A DNA stretch of 64,000 nt. Origin: Ustilago trichophora. Lineage: Eukaryota > Basidiomycota > Ustilaginomycetes > Ustilaginales > Ustilaginaceae. Each line of letters begins with the position of its first letter. The stretch's first letter is position 1. This document shows positions 1-10,374 of this stretch, piece by piece. The translations under genes were made by a program, and so were the position numbers. The stretch spans positions 1,302,001 to 1,366,000 of the forward strand of contig OOIN01000002.1 of NCBI GenBank assembly GCA_900323505.1. Reading direction: 5' to 3'. A model generated the notes under the pieces. It was not told where the DNA came from and did not search any database. It worked only from the letters and a program-made list of their open reading frames with translations.

Positions 1-1
1 C

Positions 2-3000
2 ATCACATCGCCCCCGGCTTCGCCTCGTGTCAGTGCTCCGCCGTCGTCGAGTGCATCTGTCAATGCCAACCCGTCGCCGGCTCCTCCAAGCATTGCTACT
101 GGCGCTCTCGGATCCTCTTCCAACCCACTCTCTGCCACTAACCCTCTTGCAATCCAGCTCGACTCGGTCGCCATCGAGAGACTCAAAGACATGCGCTCCA
201 AGGCTGAGGCCGAGGTATTCGAGCTCGTCCGCCAGAAGCGGCGTGAGATGGAATTGCTCGAGAAAAGGTTCCGAGAAGAAGCAGAGTCGCTACTGGCTGT
301 CACCAAAACTCCCAGACAGAGCAAGACCAGCACCAGCAACGGCTCAACCGCGTCTTTGATCGAGAAGGCGCTCTCCCAGCAGCAGCAGCAGCAGCAAACT
401 CAGCAGTCAGCCACTTCTCGGCCAGCAAGTGGTATTGCTAGCGCAAAGCAGAGCACAGCTGCGGCGTCCAGCGCCAATGTCAGATCAACCAGCTCAGCTG
501 GCCTACGCGAAGTCGACACGGCGCAGAGCAGCGTTTCGAGCAGTGGACGCCGAGACAGTCTTTACGACGAATACTCGGATCTGCCGCCGTCGGCCTTCGA
601 ACGACGTCCAACCTACGCAAACACAGGTACTAGCAGCACTGTCGTGGCCAATGGCGGCACGCAGCACACCGTGGCTTCATCCCTTGGTGGGCTTAGTGCT
701 TCTTTTGCTATGCGCGGCCGCGATCTTCCCACTCAGATGCAGGACTGGGCCGAGAAGCGTCGTTTGCGCGAGCGATATCCGCAAGGCGATCACTCGGCAT
801 TGCCTTCCGCCGCTAACTCCACAGCAAACTCGGCTGCCAACTCGATTGTGGACTCGGAGGAAGACGCATGGCTGGCCCAAGCTGGCGGCACACGCGCAAG
901 CGAGCGTCGCAGAACCAGGGAGAGCAGTGCCAACACTGAAGACGATGCCGAGATGGAGCGCAGAGGTCGAGGGCGTCAGCCTTCGCGTCAACGCGGTGGC
1001 TCCTCGTCGCGAGAGCCTCGTGAGCCACGTCTAGCACAAGCACAGCAGCAGCAGCGACCGGAGCAGACTGCCATCGTGAATCAGACCCAGTCGGCGGAAG
1101 CGCGAGAGGAAACCGGCCGCGGCCGAGCAGGACGATCAGCCGCTGGAACATTCAACCCACCTCCTGCTATGTCTTCCTCTCTGCTGACGAAGAGGCCTGC
1201 TCTCGCCTATGTAGATGATGGTCGTGATGCCGATGAGAACACGCCATCCGTAGGTGGCAAGCTTATCTCACCTCATTCGGTAGCAGAGCCTTCCGCACAG
1301 GTGACGCTTCGACCACGAGACCCGCCTCCGTCCACCGCTGAACCTCTCAAGCCTGCAACGCGCAGCACCGCTGAGGATAGCACTCGTGGTCGCGGTACTG
1401 GTTCATCCGCATCTTCTGACCCCACCGCTGCTGCCGGTGGTCGTGGACCCGATAGTCCAAGGTCACGCAAGCAATTCGAGAAAAAGGTCGCCTTTGCCGA
1501 GACCGAGGACCGCGTCGATCACAATGTCGCTTCGGATGAATACGATGACGAGGCTGATGAGGAAGAAGCAGCAGGCCCTGCTCAGCGACCCAAGAGTGGG
1601 TCTCTCTCAAGTCGCGTTGCAGATGCAAGTCTTCCCCTTGTCGATGAGTCTGCCGACGCTGTATTCGAGATCGATGAGGAAACAGAAGGCATCGATGGAG
1701 ATGAGGACGGCAATGACGAGGAAACGCAAGCATCACCTGAGGACGACGATCGACACAAGGTGGAGATGTCTCAATCTGGCCTCAGGACCGGCGCGTCCGG
1801 CAGGCTACGAGGTCAAGCCGACGACGCGCTCCCCGGTTTCGAAGACGAAGCTGCCGATCATGCATTTAGCCGACGTGGACCAAGCTCTGGCTCGCTGTCG
1901 GACGATTTCCGAAGCTCGTCCGACGATGACGAAGATGCAGTTCCTCCCGGCTTCGGTGCTGCTTCCTTCAGCGCCCTCGCTGCCAGTCAAAGCGCCATGC
2001 ATACCCTCGCGTCTTCCATGGCCCGAGCCCATCTCGATGACGCTAGCTTTGACCCAGCATCCCTTCGCATGGACGGACGTGTCGTCGTTCCTCCTCCTTC
2101 CACCAACAGAGATCTCGAAGTCGAGCCCGAGCCCTTTGTCGTCGGCTCTCTTCGCAGCTCTTCTCGTCGTATGAGCGTGCAGTTGCCATCCAGCACGACG
2201 GCCTCGAATCGCCAGGCTGGAGAGGCGGCAGACAATGCACAGGGTCAGGTGATTGGCAGCGTTTCCGGTAGCGCCCGTCATCAGAGGTCGTCGTCTCGAA
2301 CTCGGATCAGCAACATGTCAAAGGAAGATGCCGACACCGAAGTGCGCCTGTCGGGTCTTCTTGCGCCCAACGCTCCATCGCATCGCTCCCTTTGGTCGCC
2401 CAAAGAGGCGAAAGCGCGCCGTGCCGGAAAGCACAAATACAAGCTTAACGAGGAAGACAACCAGAAATGGGATCTGTGGAAGCGCAAAGTGGGTTCCGGC
2501 GATGCATTTGCAAGCGGAGGCCAGGAGGAGGACGGCGATGACAAGAAAAACAATGCTCGTTCGAATCCGATGGCTGTCGCGCCACCCACTCAGTACATTG
2601 CTGCTGGCAGCGGTATCGGACCTCGGCCGTTGCGTGAAGCGACCATGATCGACCCCGATTATTCGACCTCCACCACTGCTGCCTTTTCTGCTTTCGATCG
2701 ACACCTGCAAGCCCGGCAAGCGGTCGAGCCTGCTGCAACCACCGGCAGTGTTTCCATCGGCAAGAAGACCTGGGGTTACGGCTCTTCATTCAAGGATGAC
2801 ACAAGTGGATTCGAGACCGAGCCCAAGACATCGTTGCCGTATAAGGAAAAGATGATGGTGCCGTCTTATCGCAAGGCAGTGCGACGAAGCATTTTTGAGC
2901 CCGAAGCAAGCACAAAGCTCGCGACCATTCCAGATGCGGATGATGCTCCCACCAGCATCAGTGCAGGCAAGACGAGTGCACCGTCGGCTGCCTCCACTCA

Positions 3001-4087
3001 GCCCATCGCTCGCGAAACAAGCACATCAGCAAAGACCAAGGATGCCGATTTGAAAGGCGCCTTGCCTGGAAGCGTCATCACCCGAGGTTTCCACATGCCC
3101 GGAACGTCAGGCAGTGCTACGTCCGGCTCTGAGACGCCCCAGCCTTCGTTGGCTCCCGCTTCTGTCCCCTCAGTGCCCATGATGGCGACCGGCCTTGGAC
3201 TCCCTTCTATAAGTACTTCCAGCAAGTCGACCATCGTACCAGGCGAGTCTACCACTCGAGACGCCTCCGTGGGACCTTCTCTTCCCAATTCCGGCACCGC
3301 GACGCCCACGAGCATCAGCCGACGCTCGCCTCGCCCACCTTATGTGGCCCCGCCCCCTCCCACATCGGCATCAACAGTGCTCAAGAGCGATCCAGCACAA
3401 GCACCTCGACCTTTGAAGATGTTCCAGACGCCTGCTGACTCCACCTTCCAACTGCACGAAGAAGGCGAAGAGCCTGAGACCGATGAAGGCTGGGCGAAAG
3501 TGCTCAAATTCATGCACGTTGTAGAGCAGCTCAAGACGAATAAACGCACCGGATGGATGCATCACCGCGTGCCCGCACCCGAAAGCATTGCGGATCACAT
3601 GTACCGCATGGCCATTCTCTCTCTTCTCTGCCCTGCCGAGTCTGATGTCGACTTGGGCAAATGTGTCCAGCTCGCCGTGGTGCACGATCTTGCCGAAGCC
3701 GAAGTGGGCGACCTAACCCCCCTCGACGGTGTCAACAAGACTGAGAAGATGCGTCGCGAGAAGGAGGCCATCCAGTACTTTGTCCACGACCTGCTCGGCT
3801 CCAGCGCTGCAGGATTGCGAATTGAGGCGCTCTGGGAGGAGTACGAGGCACGAGAGACGAAAGAAAGCAAGCTGGTCAAGGATCTGGATCGGTTCGAGTT
3901 GGGTCTGCAGGCGATCGAGTACGAGAGGAGGTACGGGATCGATGATCTGCAGGGCTTCTGGGAAGGGAGTGTCCCTCATATTGGTCATCCGAGGATTAGG
4001 AGATGGGCAGAGGAACTTGTGGAAGAGAGAGCCAACTTGTGGCGAGAGAGGGGAAAGGAGTACGTACAGGAAAGGCCGAAAGAGTAA
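2..4087 (+). CDS. Long disordered protein with C-terminal HDDC2-type HD-domain 5'-nucleotidase (5' end outside window)
   Basis: The frame is open from the left edge of the window, so the true start lies upstream; the first internal ATG is at 191. The last ~200 codons match the HDDC2/YfbR family (yeast YGK1/YBR242W), metal-dependent HD phosphohydrolases that dephosphorylate deoxynucleoside 5'-monophosphates. Visible signature pieces are IADHMYR (metal-binding His), VVHDLAEAEVGD (HD pair) and KDLDRFE (distal Asp), with the family's opening pattern LKFMHVVEQLKTNKRTGW. The preceding ~1,100 residues are low-complexity Ser/Ala/Asp/Glu/Gln-rich sequence with a short charged helix near the 191 start and a polyglutamine run, and I recognise no domain there. 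The HD family is normally ~200-240 aa as a stand-alone protein. An in-frame ATG at 3419 would give a 222-aa product of normal length, and TATAAGTA lies at 3207-3214, so a second transcript or two genes is possible. Family assignment of the C-terminus is firm; the gene boundary is not. Confidence 0.85.
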   Translation: MTSPPASPRVSAPPSSSASVNANPSPAPPSIATGALGSSSNPLSATNPLAIQLDSVAIERLKDMRSKAEAEVFELVRQKRREMELLEKRFREEAESLLAVTKTPRQSKTSTSNGSTASLIEKALSQQQQQQQTQQSATSRPASGIASAKQSTAAASSANVRSTSSAGLREVDTAQSSVSSSGRRDSLYDEYSDLPPSAFERRPTYANTGTSSTVVANGGTQHTVASSLGGLSASFAMRGRDLPTQMQDWAEKRRLRERYPQGDHSALPSAANSTANSAANSIVDSEEDAWLAQAGGTRASERRRTRESSANTEDDAEMERRGRGRQPSRQRGGSSSREPREPRLAQAQQQQRPEQTAIVNQTQSAEAREETGRGRAGRSAAGTFNPPPAMSSSLLTKRPALAYVDDGRDADENTPSVGGKLISPHSVAEPSAQVTLRPRDPPPSTAEPLKPATRSTAEDSTRGRGTGSSASSDPTAAAGGRGPDSPRSRKQFEKKVAFAETEDRVDHNVASDEYDDEADEEEAAGPAQRPKSGSLSSRVADASLPLVDESADAVFEIDEETEGIDGDEDGNDEETQASPEDDDRHKVEMSQSGLRTGASGRLRGQADDALPGFEDEAADHAFSRRGPSSGSLSDDFRSSSDDDEDAVPPGFGAASFSALAASQSAMHTLASSMARAHLDDASFDPASLRMDGRVVVPPPSTNRDLEVEPEPFVVGSLRSSSRRMSVQLPSSTTASNRQAGEAADNAQGQVIGSVSGSARHQRSSSRTRISNMSKEDADTEVRLSGLLAPNAPSHRSLWSPKEAKARRAGKHKYKLNEEDNQKWDLWKRKVGSGDAFASGGQEEDGDDKKNNARSNPMAVAPPTQYIAAGSGIGPRPLREATMIDPDYSTSTTAAFSAFDRHLQARQAVEPAATTGSVSIGKKTWGYGSSFKDDTSGFETEPKTSLPYKEKMMVPSYRKAVRRSIFEPEASTKLATIPDADDAPTSISAGKTSAPSAASTQPIARETSTSAKTKDADLKGALPGSVITRGFHMPGTSGSATSGSETPQPSLAPASVPSVPMMATGLGLPSISTSSKSTIVPGESTTRDASVGPSLPNSGTATPTSISRRSPRPPYVAPPPPTSASTVLKSDPAQAPRPLKMFQTPADSTFQLHEEGEEPETDEGWAKVLKFMHVVEQLKTNKRTGWMHHRVPAPESIADHMYRMAILSLLCPAESDVDLGKCVQLAVVHDLAEAEVGDLTPLDGVNKTEKMRREKEAIQYFVHDLLGSSAAGLRIEALWEEYEARETKESKLVKDLDRFELGLQAIEYERRYGIDDLQGFWEGSVPHIGHPRIRRWAEELVEERANLWRERGKEYVQERPKE

Positions 4088-4426
4088 CTTGCGACACCCT
4101 GGGCGCCATAGCACTGCCTGCTGGGCTTCCTTCTATTCTTTCCTATCAAAAGTCGCCTTCGACATGCCGTGATGAACAATCAAACCATCCACAATCCTTG
4201 GTCGCTGTCTGAGTCAAGTGAGCTAATGCGTGAAACAGAACGGATCGTGTGATAGCGTGCGAAGGGCGAAGCTCCTGCACCAGGCGCGCATGTTGAAAAT
4301 CTCGGCTTTCGGATGTCAAAGCATACTGATTCCACCTTCTCGTTTTTTTGGCAACTGACTTAAGTCCTCCTCCGCATTCGCACCTCCCAGTCATCATAGC
4401 ATCACAGATCGCTGGTGAACGCAGAC
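4088..4426. promoter_or_regulatory. Intergenic region, promoter of the MidA-family gene
   Basis: This gap lies between two genes in the same orientation. It must hold the terminator of the HD-domain gene and the promoter of the downstream methyltransferase gene. I see no TATA box and no clear motif. The reading frame of the downstream gene extends upstream to a GTG at 4415, but the first ATG is at 4427. Confidence 0.5.
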
Positions 4427-6502
4427 ATGGCATCAGCAAGCACCTCTCAGCGGCTCGTGCAGCGTACACGAAGTCTCTGGCTGCGTTCAAGCACACTGAC
4501 CTTGCATTCGCATCGAACCCTTTCTACCTCCTCAGCAGCACTTCGGGCAGCCTCAAGCGGCTCTTCCCCCAGCATTCTGCCATCTAAGACCGGCGTTCGC
4601 TATGCAAGCTCTTCGTCAAACAGAGGAAATCACGACGGAAAAGACAAGCAGGACGAATGGTCTCGTCATCGCTCACAGTACAACTACGACCCTTTTACGC
4701 TGCATCCGGAACCCAAGCACTATTCGTATCCGCTGGTGAATGCCGATCAGCTCGCCGCCTTTTCCTCTCCTGCTTCTTCTTCTTCTTCTTTAGCCGCCTC
4801 AGCGTCCTCGAAGCTGAAGATCTCAAAAGGGCCCGGTGGGCGGCCGAGAGAGGTCAGAATGCTGGCAAGAGACTTTATCCATGACAGCCTGTACAACCCC
4901 GAGTATGGATACTTTACCAAGCAGGCCGTTCTGCTTCCCGACCCTAGTCCTTCAACAGACGCAAACAGTGAAGGTGGGGAGTATAGAGAGGTGGGAGGCA
5001 AGATGTATACCGAAGAGATGGGTCTGTTACGTCCGGCAGATCCAGGATTCGACTTTAATTCGATCAAGAATGAGTCCGAGTTCATGCGGCTTGTCGAGGA
5101 ACGCTATCAACTGTTTGAAGAACAAATTTCGATTCTGGTGCAAGATCACCAGAATACTATCGATGCAGCTAAGCAGGAGAAGAAGTTTCAAGATGAATCT
5201 TTGGCTCACGAACGTAAAGAACGTCTAGCAAAACGCCAAGCCCTCTCCTCTTCCTCTGCAAAAGACAAGGACGGCAAAAGTAAAGTCGCGGAATACTCGG
5301 CCGCGGGATTGGAAGCAGCGCAATTGCGAGGTAGAGCATTGCAGCGAGAAGGTGTGTCGGAAAGTGATGTGCAGAGCATGGCGGCAAAGCAAGTCTGGCA
5401 CACCCCGACGCAGATCTTCCAACCTTACTATGCGCATGCCCTAGCCCGATATCTTGTGGCAGAGTACAAGCTGCACAACTATCCCTACGACGACTTGGTC
5501 ATTTACGAATGTGGTGCTGGGTCCGGAGCTCTGGCTAAAGGGATTCTCGACTACTTGGCAGAGGCCGAGCCAGAGATCTACACACGTACACGGTATCGAA
5601 TTGTTGAAATCTCTCCTCGACTTGCCGAAGAGCAAAAGCGAAAGCTCAGCAGACACGCTCGTGGCGAGACTGGTCGAGTGGAAGTAGTCAACAAGGACGT
5701 ATTATCTTGGGACGGTGGAGTAGTTCAAGAACCGTGCTTTGTTATTGCGCTCGAAGTGTTTGACAATTTGGCTCACGATGTGGTTCGATTCTCTACAGAG
5801 GATTTCAAGCCTTATCAGGCGGTAGTGTCTATCGACGATACAGGGGATATGCATGAGCTCTTTGAACCTCTTAGCGACCCTCTCATCAAGCGATACTTGT
5901 CCATCATCGGACCCTCTCTATCCCCTCTCAACAGCTCTCCACTTCGATTGCTCCCAGACAGATTGAGGGAGATGCTAGCTAGGCACGCACCTTTCTTTCC
6001 AAATCTTACCCAGCCAATTTTTCTACCTACCAACGCACTTCGACTTGTGGAAAAGTTAAAAACACACTTTCCACAACATAGACTCATCATGTCGGATTTC
6101 GACGCCCTTCCAGACTCTCTCAAAGGCATAAACGCTCCGGTTGTGCAAACAAGATATAAAGCAACAATGATTCCTGTCACAACTTATCTCGTATTGCAAG
6201 GTTTCTTTGACATTTTCTTCCCGACAAATTTCCAACATCTCAAAAAACTTTACAAATCCATCCACAATAACCCCCCCTCCCCCTCGTCTTCTTCCTCAAT
6301 CGACGCAGGTGCATTTTTTAGTCCGAATTGGAACGGCCCGAATCCAACAGGTCTGTCGAGAGGCTCGAGGGAAAGAAACCTAAAGGTTTACTCTCATGCC
6401 GAATTTTTAGAAAGATATGCAGAATCGGAAAAATTACAGCTAAGAGACGCAAGTAATCCCTTATTGACCTGGTATGCCAATGCTGCTTGGTTCCTCTCCT
6501 AG
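4427..6502 (+). CDS. Mitochondrial SAM-dependent methyltransferase, NDUFAF7/MidA (DUF185) family
   Basis: The 691-aa product belongs to the DUF185 family, whose human member NDUFAF7 is a mitochondrial arginine methyltransferase needed for complex I assembly; yeast has a related protein, YKL162C. The start is set at the first ATG (4427). The N-terminus is rich in Arg, Ser and Leu with few acids over the first ~45 residues, as expected for a mitochondrial presequence. Family features are the block around residues 140-165 (ARDFIHDSLYNPEYGYF), the SAM-binding motif near residue 360 (YECGAGSGALAKG), the acidic strand end RIVEISP, and FVIALEVFDNLAHDVV. An Ala/Ser tract at about residues 105-125 and a charged Lys/Glu-rich stretch at about 220-305 look like insertions. 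Fungi often carry more than one DUF185 paralogue and this one looks YKL162C-like, so the complex I role is only inferred. Confidence 0.88.
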   Translation: MASASTSQRLVQRTRSLWLRSSTLTLHSHRTLSTSSAALRAASSGSSPSILPSKTGVRYASSSSNRGNHDGKDKQDEWSRHRSQYNYDPFTLHPEPKHYSYPLVNADQLAAFSSPASSSSSLAASASSKLKISKGPGGRPREVRMLARDFIHDSLYNPEYGYFTKQAVLLPDPSPSTDANSEGGEYREVGGKMYTEEMGLLRPADPGFDFNSIKNESEFMRLVEERYQLFEEQISILVQDHQNTIDAAKQEKKFQDESLAHERKERLAKRQALSSSSAKDKDGKSKVAEYSAAGLEAAQLRGRALQREGVSESDVQSMAAKQVWHTPTQIFQPYYAHALARYLVAEYKLHNYPYDDLVIYECGAGSGALAKGILDYLAEAEPEIYTRTRYRIVEISPRLAEEQKRKLSRHARGETGRVEVVNKDVLSWDGGVVQEPCFVIALEVFDNLAHDVVRFSTEDFKPYQAVVSIDDTGDMHELFEPLSDPLIKRYLSIIGPSLSPLNSSPLRLLPDRLREMLARHAPFFPNLTQPIFLPTNALRLVEKLKTHFPQHRLIMSDFDALPDSLKGINAPVVQTRYKATMIPVTTYLVLQGFFDIFFPTNFQHLKKLYKSIHNNPPSPSSSSSIDAGAFFSPNWNGPNPTGLSRGSRERNLKVYSHAEFLERYAESEKLQLRDASNPLLTWYANAAWFLS

Positions 6503-6702
6503 TTTCACATCAACACACACTCATTTACACCCACAAGTAGGCACATTGGAATGCAACCCATTATCGCACCACGACGCTTCGCACCGTGCCGAGGAAACCA
6601 TTGTTCGCCACCGGAAGCTCTTTTGCATGTTTGCTCATAGATGAGTCATGGTTGATTCGTTGAGTGTATAAACTGAGAATACATCTGACAAAAGTAACAT
6701 AC

Positions 6703-9700
6703 TCAAGACAGGTCGAATCCGGCCTCGCTCAAAATTGCATATCGCAACTTGTCCCTGCACGTATCCTCATCTTCGTAGTCGGGCAACTTGAGCATGTTGA
6801 CACAAGTGCTTGCCGTAGGCAGTCTGCTCTTGTCTTCACCTGCTTTTCTGATGCCGAAGAGAGGGTTGAGCTGGCTGAATCCTAGCAGTGGAGGGTTGGG
6901 GGAAGAGGTGACAAACTTGAGGAAAGCCTTGCGCATGGGTTGATCGAATGACTCGAGGACTTTCCAGAGATTTTGCACTGTCAGATCTTTCTCGTGATAT
7001 CCACCGAGCACGGTGTGCTTGCGCAAGTCGGCTATGTCGACCGGTTCATCGGTGCCCGAGATGAGGACCGAGAGCTCTTCGCGGTTGAAGTTGCGCAACC
7101 AACGAGGGTCAATAATGTCCGCTAGGCCGGTAAAGAATGCGTTGCACTGGTGTTGGATCTGGGTCGAAAGTCGGTAGTGCGAGATGCGGTAAATGTACTC
7201 CATCCGGTTCAGATTCGTCACGGGCACGTTTGCTCCGCCCGGGATCAGCTCGCGTGTCATTGACACGCCAAATTCCTCGTCGGTAACGGTAAAATTGAGC
7301 GAGAGATCCTCAACGTTGCCCTGGTAGTTTTTGAGCGAGATGAGACCCTTATAGAGCTCCTTGTCAAGGGTATCGAGCGAACCAAGGTCATCGAGGTAAG
7401 ATTGTTTTCCGAGCATTTTGGACAGGAAGAAGCCGGCGAACTTGGCATCGACTAGAATGCCTTCGTACAGTGCTTTGCCGATCACACGGCCGAGGAATTC
7501 GTACCATTCCAATTGATCGCCTGATGTAGCGTATGTGTGCGGGTTGGGATAGAGCTCCTGTGCGTCTGTTGCCTTCCACAAGCCTCGGTTCGTGTCGAAG
7601 GCCTCCCGGACCAAGGATGTAAGGAACTCTTTGAACAGTCCTCCGCCGTCAATACCCGCTTCAACCTGGCCAAACTTGTCAATGAACAAGATTTCGAGCG
7701 GCTTCTTGAGCTCAGCTCCAAGCGGGGCAAGGCTCGCAAAGCCGTCTTGGGCGACGTGTTCACGTCGGATTTTGACGCCTCGGCGTCGCTGCCATCGGTC
7801 GACGTAGATGCCGTTCTTGACTGCATCGATGCGGACGAATTGACGGAAGATCTGCACTCGCACATCAAAGGGAATCATGAAGGGGACATTGTTCAAAATA
7901 CCCAGACGAGGAGAAAGGAAGGCCAGATTCAGGGCAGTCAGGTAGCGGCTACGAGCTCCTCCCTGGGCGCGCAGTTGTTGAAGGCGGGCCATAGGCAGGC
8001 GTAACTGTGCATCACCATCGTCATCATCGCTATCGTTATCAGAATCGGCCGAACGACCATCGACGTCCATCGCGACGCTAGCCGACGCTGATGCTGCAGT
8101 CTGGTGCCTTGCGCCTGTGCCTCTGGTGATAGTGGCGTCAAATTGCTCCGGATCGTCCTGCTGCTCGCTGCTAAGCTGTTCCTCCTCATATACGACGGTG
8201 CGGATGAAGTCTTGCAAGTCGAGATGGCTAACCATGAGCCAGTGGTTGGCGGGAGCGAAACGGTGTCTCGAGTCCCGCGAGTGCAGCTGCTTGAGCAGCG
8301 TGGTGACAAGCGTGCGGAGCGACAAGAGCGTCATGCGCATGCCAGGTACACGCGGGGTATGTTCTCGCGCTGTCGGATTCTCGATGTCATCGCTGTTGAG
8401 ATGCACGAGCGGAGCTTTACCCTCGTACCAGTACATGGCGAAGGCGACGTTGCGCAAGAGGCCGCTTATACTGAGGATCTCATCGCGTGAAAGCCAGCCT
8501 GAGTTGGTGCGAGCGCCACCACCACCACCACTGACAGCGAAATTCTCGTCGACGCTCGAGAAGAATTCATCGTCGCCCAGGGTAAGTAGCACCTTGGAGA
8601 GCATCTCAAGGACAAGCACAAGTGCAGACCAGTCTTGGCTCGTGCCCGGATCCGAGAGGGTGGACAATATTTCGCGTGCCCTTGTGTTGTCGTGAGCCGA
8701 AGCAAGGGTGCGTGCGAGGCTGCTGCCTCGCACATAGCCGCGCCAGAACTCCCGGATGAGGCCGGTTCCAGTCGGTCCAACGGGGCGAGGCTGCTTAGGA
8801 TCGCACGAGGCTTGTGATTCTGCCCCCAAGTAGAGAAGTCGATTGAGTACATGATCCTGCATGTCGACGGGCCACGCCGAAAGGGTCGAGCAGACGAAGG
8901 CGAACAGTGGGCCACGTGTAGACGTCGGGAATCGATTCGAGATGGCCAGAATGGTGGTGATGTGGTTGTCAGAGATGAGAATGCGCAGCCTTTCGTAGGT
9001 CTCGGCTGCCTCCATTTGAGCATCTTTGACGTCTTCATTGGCCCTGGATCCCTTGTCGGTCGAAGCATTGACGGGAAGTGCTCCTGCGTCCAAGGACGGA
9101 TCGAAGGCAGACCTCGGTAGCCAGTCCTGTGCGTTAGTGAGAGCTTGCAGGTATTTGGCAAGACTGATACCATCTTTGAAGAAAGGAACGCGTTGTGACC
9201 CAAATGCCAGCAAGTTGGAGAGTAGATAGGGCTGCGAGAGTGCTTGAGCTGCCTCTGTCGTGCCACTTGTGGTAGCAACTGGTCGATCGATCTCTGGAGT
9301 CCGGAAGTGTTTTGGCTGAAAAGTGGTGATCCAGTCAAGGAGATCGATGAAAGGCAAATTCTTGGCGAGCTCGGTGACTGCCATGATTGGTAATCGCTTA
9401 CGCAGAGCAGGAATAGTCATTATGTCGGAGGCAAAAGAGTGGATCGCTCTGCGATGAATTGCAGCTTGGTCCGATTCTTGAGGCTGGTCATCAATGTCGA
9501 TAGCATCGCTGATAGAGGCGCCTTTAGACGCTTGATTCGGCTTGGAGGAGGACGCTGTTGCTTTAAAGGAGTGAATGGGTGCCAGCGACAGCGACAAAGC
9601 CGGTGAAAGACTTGCTGCGCTCGACTTTTGTTGAAAAGTGAAACGGAGAATGTGGGCGCGGAGAGTTCGGTGCAGACCCAGGTCAAGAAGCAGCGCAAGG

Positions 9701-10374
9701 AGTGAAGATGCCAGAGTGAGATGTTGTCCTCCACCAACCTTGATGGAGTTGGCTGGTGAACTGGTATCTACGCCAGTTAGAAGGCTGAGGAAAGCCAGAA
9801 TTCCTAGATCCAAGGGTGACGAAGGATCTGTTGCAGAGGTTCCAGCAGCAGCTCTAGAATCAGCGAATGTTGCTAGGAGGCGAAGTGAGTGTTTGCAGGC
9901 CAATCGCAGCAATGACAGCCAGCTGCTAGTAGCATCTTGCTGGTCGAGGGTGAACGGAAGAAAGACGAGTGGAGCACCATTGATCGACTGCGAGACGAGT
10001 ATGATCCATCGCGAGTAGAGCTCGACATCAGACTGATCCAAGGCTCTCGTGGTTGGCCCAAGGCTGACCAACAAGGCTCTGGTGGCAAGCACCAAATCCG
10101 GCAGATGGACGGTCGATGCGGCTGCGCATTCAGCTTCGATACGTTGCAACAACTGCACAGACTGTGACCGCCACTGCAGCCTGACTTGATGAGACTGTAG
10201 GATACGTCTGGTGTGCGATTGAATCTTGACCGAAGCAACCTGCTTGCGACGTTGCTGTTCTCGTTCGAGGCGCTGTGCTCTCGCGCTGCCGGCTGGATCG
10301 GCGGAGAGTGTGGATGTGCCACCGAGAGTGACTGGAGCTCTTGTGCGCCCTGCGCCGGTAAAGTGGAAGCTCAT
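6703..10374 (-). CDS. HUL5: HECT-type E3 ubiquitin-protein ligase, Hul5/UBE3C family
   Basis: The 1,223-aa protein has the UBE3C/Hul5 plan: an IQ-like basic helix near residues 40-70 (VASVKIQSHTRRILQSH), a long helical middle, and a C-terminal HECT domain from about residue 870. The catalytic Cys is residue 1191 in STCVNMLKLP, and the chain ends in EAGFDLS, matching UBE3C closely. HECT ligases accept ubiquitin from E2 onto this Cys before transfer. Hul5 works with the proteasome, extending ubiquitin chains on stalled or misfolded substrates. A Ser/Asp-rich acidic stretch precedes the HECT domain. The ATG at 10374 is followed directly by family-like sequence, and there is no intron. Its 3' end faces that of the MidA-family gene 200 bp away, and its promoter is shared with the GST gene. 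The assignment is strong. Confidence 0.95.
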   Translation of the reverse strand: MSFHFTGAGRTRAPVTLGGTSTLSADPAGSARAQRLEREQQRRKQVASVKIQSHTRRILQSHQVRLQWRSQSVQLLQRIEAECAAASTVHLPDLVLATRALLVSLGPTTRALDQSDVELYSRWIILVSQSINGAPLVFLPFTLDQQDATSSWLSLLRLACKHSLRLLATFADSRAAAGTSATDPSSPLDLGILAFLSLLTGVDTSSPANSIKVGGGQHLTLASSLLALLLDLGLHRTLRAHILRFTFQQKSSAASLSPALSLSLAPIHSFKATASSSKPNQASKGASISDAIDIDDQPQESDQAAIHRRAIHSFASDIMTIPALRKRLPIMAVTELAKNLPFIDLLDWITTFQPKHFRTPEIDRPVATTSGTTEAAQALSQPYLLSNLLAFGSQRVPFFKDGISLAKYLQALTNAQDWLPRSAFDPSLDAGALPVNASTDKGSRANEDVKDAQMEAAETYERLRILISDNHITTILAISNRFPTSTRGPLFAFVCSTLSAWPVDMQDHVLNRLLYLGAESQASCDPKQPRPVGPTGTGLIREFWRGYVRGSSLARTLASAHDNTRAREILSTLSDPGTSQDWSALVLVLEMLSKVLLTLGDDEFFSSVDENFAVSGGGGGARTNSGWLSRDEILSISGLLRNVAFAMYWYEGKAPLVHLNSDDIENPTAREHTPRVPGMRMTLLSLRTLVTTLLKQLHSRDSRHRFAPANHWLMVSHLDLQDFIRTVVYEEEQLSSEQQDDPEQFDATITRGTGARHQTAASASASVAMDVDGRSADSDNDSDDDDGDAQLRLPMARLQQLRAQGGARSRYLTALNLAFLSPRLGILNNVPFMIPFDVRVQIFRQFVRIDAVKNGIYVDRWQRRRGVKIRREHVAQDGFASLAPLGAELKKPLEILFIDKFGQVEAGIDGGGLFKEFLTSLVREAFDTNRGLWKATDAQELYPNPHTYATSGDQLEWYEFLGRVIGKALYEGILVDAKFAGFFLSKMLGKQSYLDDLGSLDTLDKELYKGLISLKNYQGNVEDLSLNFTVTDEEFGVSMTRELIPGGANVPVTNLNRMEYIYRISHYRLSTQIQHQCNAFFTGLADIIDPRWLRNFNREELSVLISGTDEPVDIADLRKHTVLGGYHEKDLTVQNLWKVLESFDQPMRKAFLKFVTSSPNPPLLGFSQLNPLFGIRKAGEDKSRLPTASTCVNMLKLPDYEDEDTCRDKLRYAILSEAGFDLS

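Noticed and set aside
4415..4426. Extended N-terminus of the MidA-family protein from a GTG codon
   Set aside because: The first ATG is at 4427, and nuclear fungal genes rarely start at GTG. The same reasoning moved the GST start (from 10790), calcipressin (26970), iminopeptidase (44804) and SHPRH-like (49462) to the first in-frame ATG.
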